Positions 30,990 to 42,879 of a DNA stretch of 64,000 bases are shown piece by piece. Where the stretch lies: assembly GCA_018398815.1 (NCBI GenBank), contig CM031601.1, positions 32,623,380-32,687,379 on the forward strand. The letters are read 5' to 3'. Below the pieces are notes generated by a model. It saw only the letters and a program-made list of their open reading frames with translations. It was not told the origin of the DNA and did not search any database. The position numbers and the translations under genes are program-made. The stretch's first letter is position 1, and the number at the start of each line of letters is the position of its first letter. The DNA is from Conus ventricosus. Lineage: Eukaryota; Mollusca; Gastropoda; Neogastropoda; Conidae.

Positions 30990-31390
30990 CTTCGTCACTC
31001 TGCCACAACTCGCACCCAGTGCCATAGAATCTGCACCACAACGCCTTCATTATTGTGCCACTTGAGCCAGTGAATTCAAAACCTATTTCAATACTAAAAC
31101 ACCACCATTGTGTCACCCTTTGGAGTTAATTTACAACCTGTTGCAATGATGTTCCTAATGGCTTACCATGACTGCATGCGATACGCACCGAAGTGATTTC
31201 ACCATTGGGTCGCTTTATCAAGTAAATTTACAACCTGTTGCAATGAAGTTCCTAATTACTTAATTTGACAGCACTATGATAGGCACCAAAGCGCCTTCAC
31301 CATTGTGTCACTTTATCAAGTTAATTTACAAACTAGTTCAATAAGATTTCTAACAACGTAATTTGATCCCACTGTCATCGGCACAGCTGT
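30990..31390 (+). repeat. Degenerate tandem repeat, about 105 bp, 4 copies
   Basis: AATTTACAACCTGTTGCAAT, then GTTCCTAAT, and CACCATTGTGTCACTTTATC recur about every 105 bp with moderate divergence. It runs directly into the next minisatellite. Confidence 0.75.
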
Positions 31391-31392
31391 AG

Positions 31393-32985
31393 TCAATGAG
31401 CAGATCAACAGGTCGACAGTCAGTTATAGTCAATGAGCAGATCAACAGTCAGCTATAGTCAATGAGCAGATCAACAGGTCGACAGTCAACTATAGTCAAT
31501 GAGCAGATCAACAGGTGGACAGTCAGCTATCTATAGTCAATGAGCAGATCAACAGGTCGACAGTCAGCTATAGTCAATGAGCAGATCAACAGGTCGACAG
31601 TCAGCTATAGTCAATGAGCAGATCAACAGGTCGACAGTCAGCTATAGTCAATGAGCAGGTCGACAGTCAGCTATAGTCAATGAGCAGATCAACAGGTCGA
31701 CAGTCAGCTATAGTCAATGAGCAGATCAACAGGTCGACAGTCAGCTATAGTCAATGAGCAGATCAACAGGTCGACAGTCAACTATAGCCAATGAGCAGAT
31801 CAACAGGTCGACAGTCAGCTATAGTCAATGAGCAGATCAACAGGTCGACAGTCAGCTATAGTCAATGAGCAGATCAACAGGTGGACAGTCAGCAATAGTC
31901 AATGAGCAGATCAACAGGTCGACAGTCAGCTATAGTCAATGAGCAGATCAACAGGTCGACAGTCAGCTATAGTCAATGAGCAGATCAACAGGTGGACAGT
32001 CAGCTATCTATAGTCAATGAGCAGGTCGACAGTCAACTATAGTCAATGAGCAGATCAACAGGTCGACAGCTATAGTCAATGAGCAGATCAACAGGTGGAC
32101 AGTCAGCTATAGTCAATGAGCAGATCAACAGGTGGACAGTCAACTATAGTCAATGAGCAGATCAACAGGTGGACAGTCAGCTATAGTCAATGAGCAGATC
32201 AACAGGTCGACAGTCAGCTATAGTCAATGAGCAGATCAACAGGTCGACAGTCAGCTATAGTCAATGAGCAGATCAACAGGTCGACAGTCAGCTATAGTCA
32301 ATGAGCAGATCAACAGGTCGACAGTCAGCTATAGTCAATGAGCAGATCAACAGGTCGACAGTCAACTATAGTCAATGAGCAGATCAACAGTCAACTATAG
32401 TCAATGAGCAGATCAACAGGTCGACAGTCAGCTATAGTCAATGAGCAGATCAACAGGTCGACGGTCAGCTATAGTCCATGAGCAGATCAACACAGGTCGA
32501 CGGTCAGCTATAGTCCATGAGCAGATCAACAGGTCGACAGTCAACTATAGTCGATGAGCAGATCAACAGGTCGACAGTCAACTATAGTCGATGAGCAGGT
32601 CGACAGTCAACTATAGTCGATGAGCAGATCAACAGGTCGACAGTCAACTATAGTCAATGAGCAGGTCGACAGTCAACTATAGTCAATGAGCAGGTCGACA
32701 GTCAACTATAGTCAATGAGCAGATCAACAGGTCGACAGTCAACTATAGTCAATGAGCAGATCAACAGTCAACTATAGTCAATGAGCAGATCAACAGTCAA
32801 CTATAGTCAATGAGCAGATCAACAGGTCGACAGTCAACTATAGTCAATGAGCAGATCAACAGTCAACTATAGTCAATGAGCAGATCAACAGTCAACTATA
32901 GTCAATGAGCAGATCAACTGTCAACTATAGTCAATGAGCAGATCAACAGGTCGACAGTCAACTATAGTCCATGAGCAGATCGACA
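31393..32985 (+). repeat. 37-bp minisatellite, about 45 copies
   Basis: The unit is CAGCTATAGTCAATGAGCAG followed by ATCAACAGGTCGACAGT. Variants differ by clean loss of the ATCAACAG or GGTCGACAG module, and CAGCTATAG alternates with CAACTATAG. The left part is mostly CAGCT, the right part mostly CAACT, with a short TCGATGAG/TCCATGAG zone around 32465-32640. No protein is encoded. Confidence 0.95.
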
Positions 32986-32999
32986 AACGAGAGACTCGT

Positions 33000-33024
33000 A
33001 AGTGTGGGTAGAAGAGAGAGAGAG

Positions 33025-33058
<34 letters not shown>

Positions 33059-33340
33059 GCTCTTCTTCAATTTAACGTCTTCCCACTTAACGTGATTACA
33101 GACAGATTGTGTGCATGAGTGTGTGTGTGTGTGTGTGTAAGTCAGTACAACCTTGAGTTAATCTGACAATAAATTGGTTTCAGTCAGTGTGTGTGTGTGT
33201 GCACATACGCGCTCGCTCGCGCACGCACGTGTGTGTGTGTGCATGCGTGTGTGTGTGTGTGTGTGTGCGTGCGCGCGCGTGTGTGTATGCGTGTGTGTGT
33301 GCGTGCGCGCATGTGTGTGTGTGTGTGGGGGGGGGGGGGA
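33000..33340 (+). repeat. Compound GT/GC microsatellites and G run
   Basis: (GA)n and (GT)n at 33015-33056, (GT)n at 33120-33138, mixed (GT)(GC) alternating sequence at 33186-33327, and a 13-G run near 33327-33339. The alternating purine-pyrimidine tract can adopt Z-DNA. Cys/Val-repeat open frames here are not genes. Confidence 0.9.
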
Positions 33341-33830
33341 GGGAGGTAATTTCTTTATTGTATATGAGGGGTTGTTGAAAGTTAAAGAAAACTTCCTACT
33401 GGACTGCGTAATAAATGTGGGCATAACGAACAAAGAAAAGCATAATTATTCAACATTTTAGGTAATGTCAGTGGTGTCGATCTCTCATGTGAAATATTAG
33501 TACCAGCCTTGTGCACAGTATTCTTTGTTCTTGGACAATCAAGTAATAGGTGACTTACACTAAGAATGTCCCCACATACGCATTTAACATTTTTGCTGTG
33601 TTTGGTTTGAAGTGAATTCAAACGCATCCTATGAATTAAGGTTACTACCTCTCTAGATATCGGACTTTCGAATTTGTCTAATTGAGTCTTAGGGTGAATC
33701 TCAGGATTTTGTTGCATACAATTGTGATAATATTGACTATCTGTGTCTTTCAATAACCTTTTGAAACTGTTAAGGGATGCTTTATTAATCCAAGTATAAC
33801 ATTCTCAAAGGTCTAACGGAATGTTCAGTG
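33341..33830 (-). mobile_element. LINE 3' fragment related to the one at 1-985
   Basis: The minus-strand frame 33753-33382 gives LIHRMRLNSLQTKHSKNVKC then VCGDILSVSHLLLDCP, matching the C-terminal domain encoded at 458-778 (LIHKLRLNAWNTKYSHGISC, VCRENISVHHLLFECS). Its stop is followed by AATAAAG in the short 3' tail. It is 5' truncated. Confidence 0.8.
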
Positions 33831-33907
33831 CAGTCGTGCCTTCAATATTTCGAGCTACCACCACCGACTTGAAAGACACAAACAGAGAGAGGAGAGGGAA
33901 AATGTGT

Positions 33908-33940
<33 letters not shown>

Positions 33941-34369
33941 TGTGATGTGATGTGAGCAATGAAAATGTTGTGTTCCACACATTTCTTGATCAGTCTGACT
34001 GTGACTGCTTACTGTGTTTGTATCTTTGTGCATGATGTGCGTGCCTGCATGACGCCTAATTTGACACACATGCCAAGTAAACTGACTGACTGTGGAGCCA
34101 ACGTCTGTACACACACAGTGTGCGTTACAGGCAGACAGCACAACGCCACAATTTATCCAATCAAAGATCCACACCTGTGGCGATCAATGTAATGCGTGTG
34201 TCACAGTTGCACGCATCTCACCGATGTTTTGGGCAAACCGTTATTGATTGTAAAAAGCCTCATTGTCTTGGCTTCTAATTGATGTCAATCAGTGACACTT
34301 TTCAATCACAAACTCATGTTAGACATGTATGTTAAAATGAATTTATACATGCGTGCACACAGAGTCAAG

Positions 34370-34417
<48 letters not shown>

Positions 34418-34673
34418 CGCACGTATGCACACACAGACAGAGAGAGAGTGAGAGAGAGAGGGGGGGGGGGGGGTGATGTACAAGGAGAGAGTGAGTCTGA
34501 GAACGAATGGAGACAGAGTAATGAGTGTAGTAGAGAACAATACATTTGATGTTCAATTAAAATGTGAGTATCTTTTATTAGTTGAAATCACAAAATGTAT
34601 GTGTCCATCATTTCATTGAAAGAAAAATATGCATTAAAAAAACAAAGAAACAAAATAAAAACAAACAAAAAGC
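33831..34673. other. No gene; long (GT)n and (CA)n tracts
   Basis: (GT)n at about 33908-33939 and (CA)n at about 34371-34415, followed by (GA)n and a G run to 34472. Some unique sequence lies between without recognisable coding. Confidence 0.6.
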
Positions 34674-35100
34674 CTTGGCACCTCACAGAGTCAACTTCAT
34701 CCTCAGATCTGCACATGACTTCCTGCCCTCCAATTCCAATCTGGTAAAATGGGGGAAATCAGATGATCCTACCTGTCCACTCTGTCACGGCAAGCAAACA
34801 GTGGAACACATCCTCATTTCATACATCCAGGAAAGTACACATGGAGGCGAAACCCAAAGTGCTCAAGGAGATCGCAGATGTGGTTAGCACTGCTGGAGGA
34901 AGCTCTACGGCACCAGAACTCCAGCAACAAAGTTCTACAGGGCAGAAGGCCACAAATCAAGTCTGGGAACAGCTCATCAAGAGCACGAAAACTAAGGTTT
35001 ACTGGATAGGTAAGGTTTACTGGATAGACAGATGATGGGAATGCACAGTGAACCTCCCGGAATGGGAGAACCATCCAGAGATCTCTGGAAGAGTGGCATG
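34674..35100 (+). mobile_element. Non-LTR retrotransposon C-terminal fragment (R2/NeSL-like zinc knuckle)
   Basis: The frame gives HRVNFILRSAHDFLPSNSNL, VKWGKSDDPTCPLCHGKQTV, EHILIS, which is the C-x2-C...H zinc knuckle typical of the C-terminus of R2-type and related site-specific LINEs. A downstream frameshift continues into VLKEIADVV. The copy has lost everything upstream. Confidence 0.65.
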
Positions 35101-35149
35101 AAACCCGCTATTGTTGTCCATTTCGGTTAATCAAAACAAATGATTCTGA

Positions 35150-35300
35150 TCGAATTCAAGATTCAAGAATACTTTATTATCTCAATTCTGAGAATTACAA
35201 TCGTGCTGCTGACTAACTATACATTAGTGACTCACTGTGCCATACGAAAGCAGAAAAAGGACAACCTCATTCTACAAAACTAAGAAGTACGCCCGTCTAG
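35150..35300 (-). mobile_element. LINE 3' tail fragment
   Basis: On the minus strand this reads GAGATAATAAAGTATTCTTG and ends in repeats of AATCTTG, a usual LINE 3' end with poly(A)-like signal and short tandem tail. No coding part is recognisable. Confidence 0.45.
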
Positions 35301-36283
35301 CCAGCTGATTGAGAGAATCCAGATTCCAGGCCAAAGTTCTCATCACAGAGGGAGGACCAGGGGATTTGTAGGCATCAGCCTATGATCTCATAAGAGAGCT
35401 CAAAATTTCTGGTAAGAAGAGGGTCAGAACCCCGTAGGCAATAGCAGAGGCAGCTGAAAAGAGTTCCCGCTGGATGTGGTCGAGGGATAAACAAAAGTGA
35501 ACTTCATAAGATATAAAATACCCAACTCAGAACAGGTATCCGTTTGTGATGTGGGTAAGACATCCGTCTAAAAACGCACGCCTTGAGACGTCCACCCATC
35601 CAAAAAGTTGCGGGTTGCGGGGATCTTTTAAACTTGTTACATATCATAAATACAGGAATAATAACAATGGCAGTTGGTACGTTCATACAACTTCTTCGGT
35701 TGTGCAAAAAAATTTCGCAGACGGTTTAACTCTCACAAAATCAAACGCTTGACCTTCACTCACACAAGCTATTCTTTACGTTCATTACACACTTGCGTCT
35801 GTACAGTTTATGGGATTCTGATGGTGTTAACTCGCTGATACATTTCTGAACCTCTGCAAACAAGAGCACGGATTAGTCCTTACACACACACGCGCGCGCT
35901 CGCGCGCGCGCGCACACACACACACCCACACGCCCACCTCAATGCCACGTACATACTTCCCTCCGCCCAGCTCCCTGACCGCACTTGATAACCCTGAATA
36001 TTACAAAATGGTGTTTGTCTTGGAGTGGGCGATGACCCAGTTGACTGCACGTGAAGCTGATGGTTCAGTTTCAGCCTGACCGTTGACATTACCTCCTCGG
36101 TCAGTTGGGCAAGGAACTAAAGTCCAGCTAAAACCACCCCCGTCTGCCTCTGTTTTGTGTCACGTTTCTTCAGTTTGTTCCAGAAACATGCGTTATATCC
36201 CCCCCCCCCCCCCCCACACACACACCATTTTCCCTCTCCTCTCTCTCTCTGTCTTTCAAAATGGTGGTAGTAACACCCCCCTC

Positions 36284-36317
<34 letters not shown>

Positions 36318-36525
36318 ACCCCACTCCTATATCTTACTTTATATTGACTGTGTTGCTGCGAACGTTGAAAAGTCCTGAATGACGTCGCTGCATTAGGCCT
36401 ACAGCTTGCGTCTGCAAAGGAGAGACCGGTGCTACACACTGTGGCCTGGGTCACAAAGCGTGCTCCCACATGTGTTGCTTTATTTTACACTATGTGCACG
36501 TTTCTACAGTGATTACTTTATTTCA
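35301..36525. other. No gene; C-rich homopolymers and CA/CG microsatellite
   Basis: A (CA)(CG) mixed tract at 35882-35925, and C runs at 36200-36215 and 36288-36317 separated by CT-rich sequence. Gly- and Pro-repeat open frames are artefacts. Confidence 0.6.
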
Positions 36526-36529
36526 TTTT

Positions 36530-37219
36530 ACATTGCTGATTCCAGTAAAGCCAACCAAATGATGGGTTGATTAGACGATCTTTCTCCTTTATTGATAAAG
36601 ACATATTTTCTGAAATTGTACAAGCACTTATCAGACCACATGTAGAGTACGGAAATGTTATCTGGTACCCACTGCTTAAGAGACAATCGGTGTCGGTAGA
36701 AAAGGTCCAGAGAAGAGCGACTAAATTATTACCAGAATGCAGAGACATGACTTATGCAGATAGGCTAAGATATCTTGAGTTACCATCTCTAAAAGCCAGA
36801 AGGTAAGAGGGGACCTGATCCAAGTATATAAAATATTTCACCAAGTGGACGATATTGATTTTAACTCTTTATTCCAAGTGAGTAAGTCTGATATCACAAG
36901 AGGCAATGAAGGCAAATTGTTTGCTCGTTTTTCTAATACTAATCTATGGAGAAATTCGTTTGCTATCGGAGTAGTTAGCAGATGGAATTCTCTCCCGACT
37001 AACATTAAACTCACTGACACACTTAACAACATTAAAAGCCTCCTTGATGCATATGTAAGTTTTAAAGACATAGAATTTGATTTTGATGACTGAGACTTTT
37101 CTCATACCAATATATATATGTAACCTTAACACGCTGTGATTTACACCGCTTGAGCAATACTGACATAATAAACTGACGGAGCACAAGAAAGCTCCTACCT
37201 ACCTACCTACCTACCTACC
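36530..37219 (+). mobile_element. LINE 3' end (jockey/CR1-like), ACCT tail
   Basis: Frames at 36567-36806 and 36845-37093 give RPHVEYGNVIWYPLLKRQSV, KVQRRATKLLPECRDMTYAD and FSNTNLWRNSFAIGVVSRWN, the C-terminal end of the reverse-transcriptase protein, with one frameshift near 36803. The element ends in seven or so copies of CCTA (37191-37219), the microsatellite tail of this family. Confidence 0.85.
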
Positions 37220-37520
37220 AGTCCTGCGAGTACTGGTTGCGCAAAAGCACACCTGCGCTGGCCTCGTTATCAACTGTTTTCTCTCACCTGAGGGAGTGTC
37301 TATTTTGACAATAAGTTGAATGAATTATTTTGATAGACACTAACACCTTTTTTTCATGTTGTCAGATTTTATCGTTTTAATATATAATTAGTATTCTATA
37401 AATCGCTTGTTTCATTTGAGCAATTAGCCTGCATCATCTCTTTGACAAAGTATTATTTGGTACAATGACTGGTCACCAGGAAGGCACAAGAGAAAGAGGG
37501 AAGACTGAGATGCAAACAAA

Positions 37521-37673
37521 ATGGCGTTGTTGAGGCGTTTCTTGTGCTGCTATTTACGGACAGCATCTTTCGCCTGCTTCATTTATGTTGTGGTATGGAT
37601 TTTCCTGGGAGAAAGAGCTAGAGTGCATTTTACTGACCGTACAGCTATGAAAAGTAGTTCCGCTGTGAGCTAG
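37521..37673 (+). CDS. Possible first exon of the membrane-protein gene
   Basis: An ATG in good context (AACAAAATGG) opens a frame MALLRRFLCCYLRTASFACF then IYVVVWIFLGERARV. This is a basic N-terminus followed by a hydrophobic stretch, as in a signal anchor. It stays open to 37673. A donor could lie at GTG/GTATGG (37591) or at ACC/GTACAG (37638). The link to the exons from 42456 onward is by position and strand only. Confidence 0.35.
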   Translation: MALLRRFLCCYLRTASFACFIYVVVWIFLGERARVHFTDRTAMKSSSAVS

Positions 37674-37739
37674 ATTTGACATACGTACGATGATTCATTA
37701 TAACAGAAATTGTCCTAGTAGTAGTAGTAGTAGTAGTGT

Positions 37740-39450
37740 AGGGACGTAATCAATACATAGGCCGTTAAGCCTTTCAATGTCCCCTCGTGTTATTTTACTT
37801 TTATGACAGGGTTGAAAATGCATGCAATATAAATTTTCCTTCTTATTCATCAAAGCTTCTAAACTGTACTTTAAATTTCAAGTCTTCATCCAGCAAATTC
37901 TTAAAAACATTAGTATTTTTAGCAAATTTAAGTGCAGTTGTCAAACTGTTCCAGTTAGTAATAACTCTGTTACTGAACTTGAATCTCCCCATGTTAGTAT
38001 GAAACTGCTTAACAAAAATTTTGCCTTCCGAATTTCTTGTTCTATCTGTTTTAACAGCCTCAAAAAAGTAGTCCCACTGTATGTCCGTTTGCTGGTGAAA
38101 TATTTTGAACACTTCAATCAAATCCCCTCTAATACGTCTACCTTTTAAAGAGTGCAAATTTAAGTAATTTAATCTATCTGTATAAGACATGTTTGTACAT
38201 TCTTGCAAGATTTTAGTAGCTCTTCTCTGTACTCTTTCAATTGCTATTGACTGTCTTTTCAAGTGTGGGTACCAAATTATTATTGCCATATTCAAGATGC
38301 GGTCTAACCATAGCTTTATATAACTTTAAAAACGTTTCTTTATTTAGGTAAATAAAAGTTCTTTTATTAATCCAATCATTTGGTTTGCTTTATTTATACA
38401 TTTTTGAATGTGAATATCAAAGAGTAAATCTTTATCAAAGATTACCCCCAGATCCTTTTCTTCCTCACATTTCTGTACCAGCCTATTTCCACCATCTATT
38501 TTCATGTTGTATTCATGTTCAGGATTGTTTTTGCCAACATGCAAAACTTTACATTTTTCAACATTAAAATATAGATTCCACTTGTCTGACCAGTTTTGGA
38601 GGCAATTTAAATTTTCTTGCAGACTATTATAGTTATCTGATTTGTCATATATTTTTGTATCATCAGCAAAAATTTTACAAAAACTATTTACCTCATCTGG
38701 AAGGTCATTTATAAAAATAGTAAACAGTACAGGTCCTAAAATGCTCCCTTGGGGAATACCACTCATAACATCTTTCTCTGTCGACATACAGTTACCCACT
38801 CTTACTCTTTGTTTTCTATTTGACAAAAAGTCTCTAATCCAGTTTAGCAACTTACCTACTATACCGTATGCTTCCATTTTTTTCAATAATCTCTCATGCG
38901 GAACCGTATCAAAAGCTTTACGGAAATCAAGGTAAATTATATCAACAGAGTACTTATTCTCTAGCATGTTAACTAAATCTTCCATAACTTCAAGTAGTTG
39001 TGATATGCAAGACCTTTTTTTACGAAAGCCATGCTGGCATACTGCAAACAAATTATTATCAGTGAAGTGAGATACTATGACATCTCTTATAATGGATTCT
39101 AGCACTTTGCATGCAATGCAGGTTAAGCTTACCGGACGATAGTTGCCTGGCTCAGATTTTGACCCTTTTTTAAAAATAGCAGTAACTTCTGCCGATTTCC
39201 AGTCGAGGGGTAATTTTCCTGTCTCTAATGATTTATTATAAATCTTACTGAGCGGTACAGCTAACTCCTTACTTAATTCTTTTAGAACTTTAGGTGGTAT
39301 TAAATCAGGTCCCTGCGCTTTAGACTGATTCAATTCAAACAACTTCTTCTCTACTGCATCTGAAGTAATTATTATATCTGTAACTGAAATTCCATTAGAT
39401 TTACTACATTCAATAAGATCAGATTTGTTTTCACTTCCGAGCTCGCATGA
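37740..39450 (-). mobile_element. LINE with reverse transcriptase, 5' truncated, frameshifted once
   Basis: The minus-strand frame 39342-38344 carries the reverse transcriptase: AQGPDLIPPKVLKELSKELA, FKKGSKSEPGNYRPVSLTCI, YLDFRKAFDTVPHERLL, SGIPQGSILGPVLFTIFIND and the catalytic FADDTKIY. A frameshift near 38340-38295 leads to the C-terminal part 38295-37843 (YPHLKRQSIAIERVQRRATK). The AGT/TAG-rich stretch near 37720-37738 may be its tail. The endonuclease domain and 5' end are missing. It faces the related fragment at 36530-37219 head to head at the 3' ends. Confidence 0.9.
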
Positions 39451-39525
39451 TTCTTCTTCTTCTTCTTCTTCTTCCTAAAGTACTGGTTCACTCAAAAAAC
39501 GAGTAGGTCACCAGCGCGCATGTTA
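39451..39525 (-). repeat. Short dispersed repeat, copy 2 (AAG tail)
   Basis: On the minus strand this matches 1607-1665: GCGCTGGTGACCTACTCG, GAGTGAACCAGTACTTTAGG and then (GAA)n. It abuts the truncated 5' end of the LINE. Confidence 0.6.
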
Positions 39526-39665
39526 AAAAGTAAAATAAAACAACATAAAATAGTGCGACTCGGTCTGTTGGCCCCTGGAGCAAATTTGGCAACAAGGGGT
39601 CGCACTCGATATTCATGAAGTTAAAAGCGATGGCCAGGTTCATGCCCAGGTAACCATAAAATATC

Positions 39666-39925
39666 GGGTACGTGCCAGTTTGCCGCGTGCCAGATTGCCG
39701 ACTTTTGAGCACTCTCTCAGCCCTTCGGGCTTAAATGTGTGAGCACGACTTGGCCTAACGGCCTTCGTTCATTCGTCCTTCGTCCTCTCTCGGGCTTCGC
39801 CCTACTCTAATCTAAAGACCATCGATTCTGCTTTGGAGTAGACTGGGACACTGGTTACGCCAGGGGGGAGCCTTGCAATAAGGACGTGTTCGGCAATCTG
39901 GCACGCGGCAAACTGGCATGTCACC
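39666..39925. mobile_element. 260-bp MITE with 29-bp perfect inverted arms
   Basis: The arms at 39673-39701 and 39890-39918 are perfect reverse complements (TGCCAGTTTGCCGCGTGCCA and nine more bases), within imperfect outer ends GGGTACG and GGTGACA. An 8-bp direct repeat AAAATATC flanks it (39658-39665 and 39926-39933). The interior has three hairpins: AGCCCTTCGGGCT, GGCCTAACGGCC and GGGCTTCGCCC. There is no coding capacity. The 8-bp duplication fits hAT-type mobilisation. Confidence 0.88.
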
Positions 39926-39974
39926 AAAATATCTGGGGAAGTTAAAATAGAAAATTGTCAGTATGCAGATCTCA

Positions 39975-40960
39975 GAACTGTCGTATCAGTTAAATAAAGT
40001 TTGCTTTTTAAATGAGACTGCATTTATGGCAATCTTGATGGCACCCGGCAGTGAGTTCCACAGCCGTACAGAACTAGGATAAAATGAATGTAAGTGGCTG
40101 TCAATATTTGATGCAGGTATGGTATAACATTGACCGCCACTCCTGGTGCTACTTTTATTCAATACTAGTTGTTCCATTGGAATATCAATTAGTTTAGCTC
40201 TGCCTTTGAAGAAGATGTTAAGTTTGATAAAAGCTCTTTTCTCTTCTAAGGGTTTCCATTCTAATTTCCTCATGTTCTTCCTAGTATTCCCCTTTTCTCT
40301 GATGTGGTTCCCTGTTACGAACCGTGCTGCTCTCTTCTGAATCTTTTCGAGGTTATCAATGTCCTTTAGATGGCAAGGATCCCAGACTGAGCAACCATAT
40401 TCCAGTACTGGTCTAACCAGTGTTTTGTAGCAGTCGTCTTTAACCTTTTGGGGGCAGTCATTGATATTCCTGTATAAGAAAGCTAAGATGTTATTTGCTT
40501 TCTTACATGTATACTAAATTGTAATGTTCTTTCCATTTGAGACGACTATCGATAATCACGCCTAAATATTTTGCAGCATTGGTTTCTTTAAGAATAGTAT
40601 TATGAATAGAATATTCTGATCTAGTTGGTGAGCGTTTATCACATATACACAACACTTGGCACTTTTGGGGATGAAATTCCATTTTCCAAGTTCTTTCCCA
40701 CTCTTGTAAAGCGTTTAGATCTTCTTGTAGAATGCGTGTATCATTCTTGCTTCTGATTGTTCTGTATACTAAGCTGTCATCTGCAAAAAGCCTTATAGTA
40801 GTTCCAGGAGAGAGATTTCTACTTATGTCATTTATATAAATTAAGAAAAACAAGGGCCCCAGAACAGTTCCCTGTGGTACACCTGACAAGACTAGTTTAC
40901 AATGGGATGACGGCCCTTCCACAACAACTTTCTGTGTTCTCCCAACGAGGAATGATTCCT
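39975..40960 (-). mobile_element. Second type of LINE, reverse-transcriptase fragment
   Basis: Minus-strand frames 40922-40503 and 40500-39986 give LSGVPQGTVLGPLFFLIYIN, the catalytic LFADDSLVYR, KYLGVIIDSRLKWKEH and then RPVLEYGCSVWDPCHLKDID and a C-terminal domain ending KKQTLFN. A stop near 40500 and a frameshift near 40275 separate the pieces. The protein is clearly different from the LINE at 37740-39450. It is 5' truncated near 40960. Confidence 0.87.
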
Positions 40961-41820
40961 ATTATCATACATTGGACATGTATATCGCGCATAAAATAGA
41001 TTTGAAAGCCTGTTGTAAATAAACAGTAGACTTTTCAAATGATACTAGTTTTACATTTTATAATGCTTGTTTTGAAATTTTCAGGTTAAGTACTTTTATC
41101 ATCTTTTCTACTAAATCTAGGGATCGCCCCAAAGGGATGTGACCAACAAACAAAAAAAGAAGAAAAATTCATTTGAGATGAAATGAAAATGAATACCATC
41201 ATCAGAAAAAGGGGGAGAAAAAAACAACAAAACAATTGAAGAACCAGTACGAAAAGTATTTCAATGGGACATCTGAGAAGAACGTTATGAATTTTACAAG
41301 CCATTGCATTTTGTCCTTAAAAACAACGTTCCTTAGGGCAAAATGGCCATCTTTTGACTGATGCATTAAAGTTGGACCAGAAAAGAAAAGAAAGAAAAAA
41401 AACAAACAAAAAAACCCATGCTCCAGTTGGTGGCTGAAACTATTAAACCACCAGCCTTTCAGCAACAAGGAGAGTGTGAAGAAGTACTTTGCATTGTTAA
41501 TTTGAATTTCTCAGGAACTCATTTCCTCACTCCCTTCTTTTACAACCCTCACTGCTGGCATTTAAATTTACCACTTGTGAGTTCCCTATGAAAATCATCT
41601 ATGGTTCTTCCATGTCTGTGCCAGTCGTATGCAGACAGGTTTATCATCAAGCAGAAAATGTCTTGTTCAAAGCATATGGGTCAAAACTTGATACATCACA
41701 ACTGCATGCTACACCAAGAGCAGATTTTTGGACCTTGAGTTTTAGTATTATTGTAAATCAATAAACCTGATTTTGTTAAGAAAATGATGATGGGATATAT
41801 GACGTGAGATTGTTATAATA
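40961..41820. other. No gene seen
   Basis: AT-rich sequence. A-rich stretches at 41145-41240 and 41380-41410 produce Phe-rich minus-strand open frames that have no motif. Confidence 0.5.
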
Positions 41821-41824
41821 CATC

Positions 41825-42085
41825 ATCATCATCGCCGGCCACCAACCAGGGACCTCCAGGCATCTCTATCCTGGGCTCTTTTCTCCAGCTGGTTCCAGGT
41901 ACATCTTCTTGTCAAAGACCCATCCCTTCCAGGGCTGAAGTGTCGTTTTGATCTTTGGCTGGCGTTTTTGTAGCTGTGGTTTGTTTTACGGGGTGGGTAG
42001 CTGGCCCCACGCCCAACCCTCCTCCTTTATCCGGGCTTGGGACCGCATGATTCCCAAAAAGGGCCTCCTGGCGGAGTTATTGTTA
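41825..42085 (-). mobile_element. RTE-type LINE 3' end fragment
   Basis: The minus strand encodes the end of an RTE-clade reverse-transcriptase protein, with RRCTWNQLEKRAQDRDAWRS then LVGG and a stop, the familiar LExRAxDRxxWRxxV ending. A GATGATG-type tail follows at 41820-41832 on that strand. The rest of the element is absent. Confidence 0.7.
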
Positions 42086-42455
42086 TAATATACATCATAT
42101 TTATTATTATCATTGTTATTGTGTACAGACCTGTACTATGTATTGATCCTATTATTAGAGCATATCATGTCTGTGGCAATGAAGGGCCTCAAGCAGGCCT
42201 AATCCAGAATGTAATGTGGATCTCATAAAGATGAAATGTTATCTCCTTTTATGGTGACACTGACAGACTTTGACTGAGTCTTAAAGCATGTTTTGCTGGC
42301 TTTGTTGTAATTGTAGTATTTAAACTAAACAACATAAACAAATAGTGTCAGCAGTAACAATGTACAATGAATGATTATGCCTTTAGTTGCCAAAGCGTGT
42401 TGCTGTTGGTGATGGTGAATTGTCAGGGTGGCTTGTGTGTCGGTTTAGATTACAG

Positions 42456-42607
42456 CCTCCTCCGCCTTGTTGATGCGGACTCTGGACCTGGCGGCCTTCA
42501 TCTCCCACCTGGAGATGACGGAGAATAGCCCCGCCCACATCCAGATCACCGGCTTTGAGATCAGCCGAGGCTTCAACGTCCCATGGCGCTCACATACCAG
42601 TGGCAAG
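42456..42607 (+). CDS. Exon of an unidentified multipass membrane protein (luminal or extracellular segment)
   Basis: The acceptor TTTAGATTACAG and donor AAG/GTAATC enclose 152 bp with markedly higher GC than the surroundings. In the open frame it reads SSALLMRTLDLAAFISHLEM, TENSPAHIQITGFEISRGFN, VPWRSHTSGK. It begins with 2 bases of a split codon and ends in phase 0. The sequence looks like a soluble domain between membrane segments. I do not recognise the family. Its phase does not match the next recognised exon, so at least one exon between 42608 and 47095 is probably missed. Confidence 0.72.
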
Positions 42608-42879
42608 GTAATCCTTTGGAATCTGTCAGCTTAACTTTATGTACTGTAGATATTATTTCACTGTAATGGCTTAACCAACTTTCCTGTACTGTTCATGTTA
42701 TTTCACTGTAATGTTTTAATGGTGTACCAGTGAATCAAACCGTCAGGCAGCACATAGGAACAAAGGAAGATCAGACATCAGTCGGGGAAAAAAAACTGCT
42801 CAGTGTTGCCATGTAACAAGATATACAACAGCCTTGCTGAAACAATCCCCCTCCTTCAGGGAACTAGAAGAGGGAGATG

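Noticed and set aside
31393..32985. CRISPR-like array
   Set aside because: Units are contiguous without unique spacers and the host is an animal, so it is a minisatellite.
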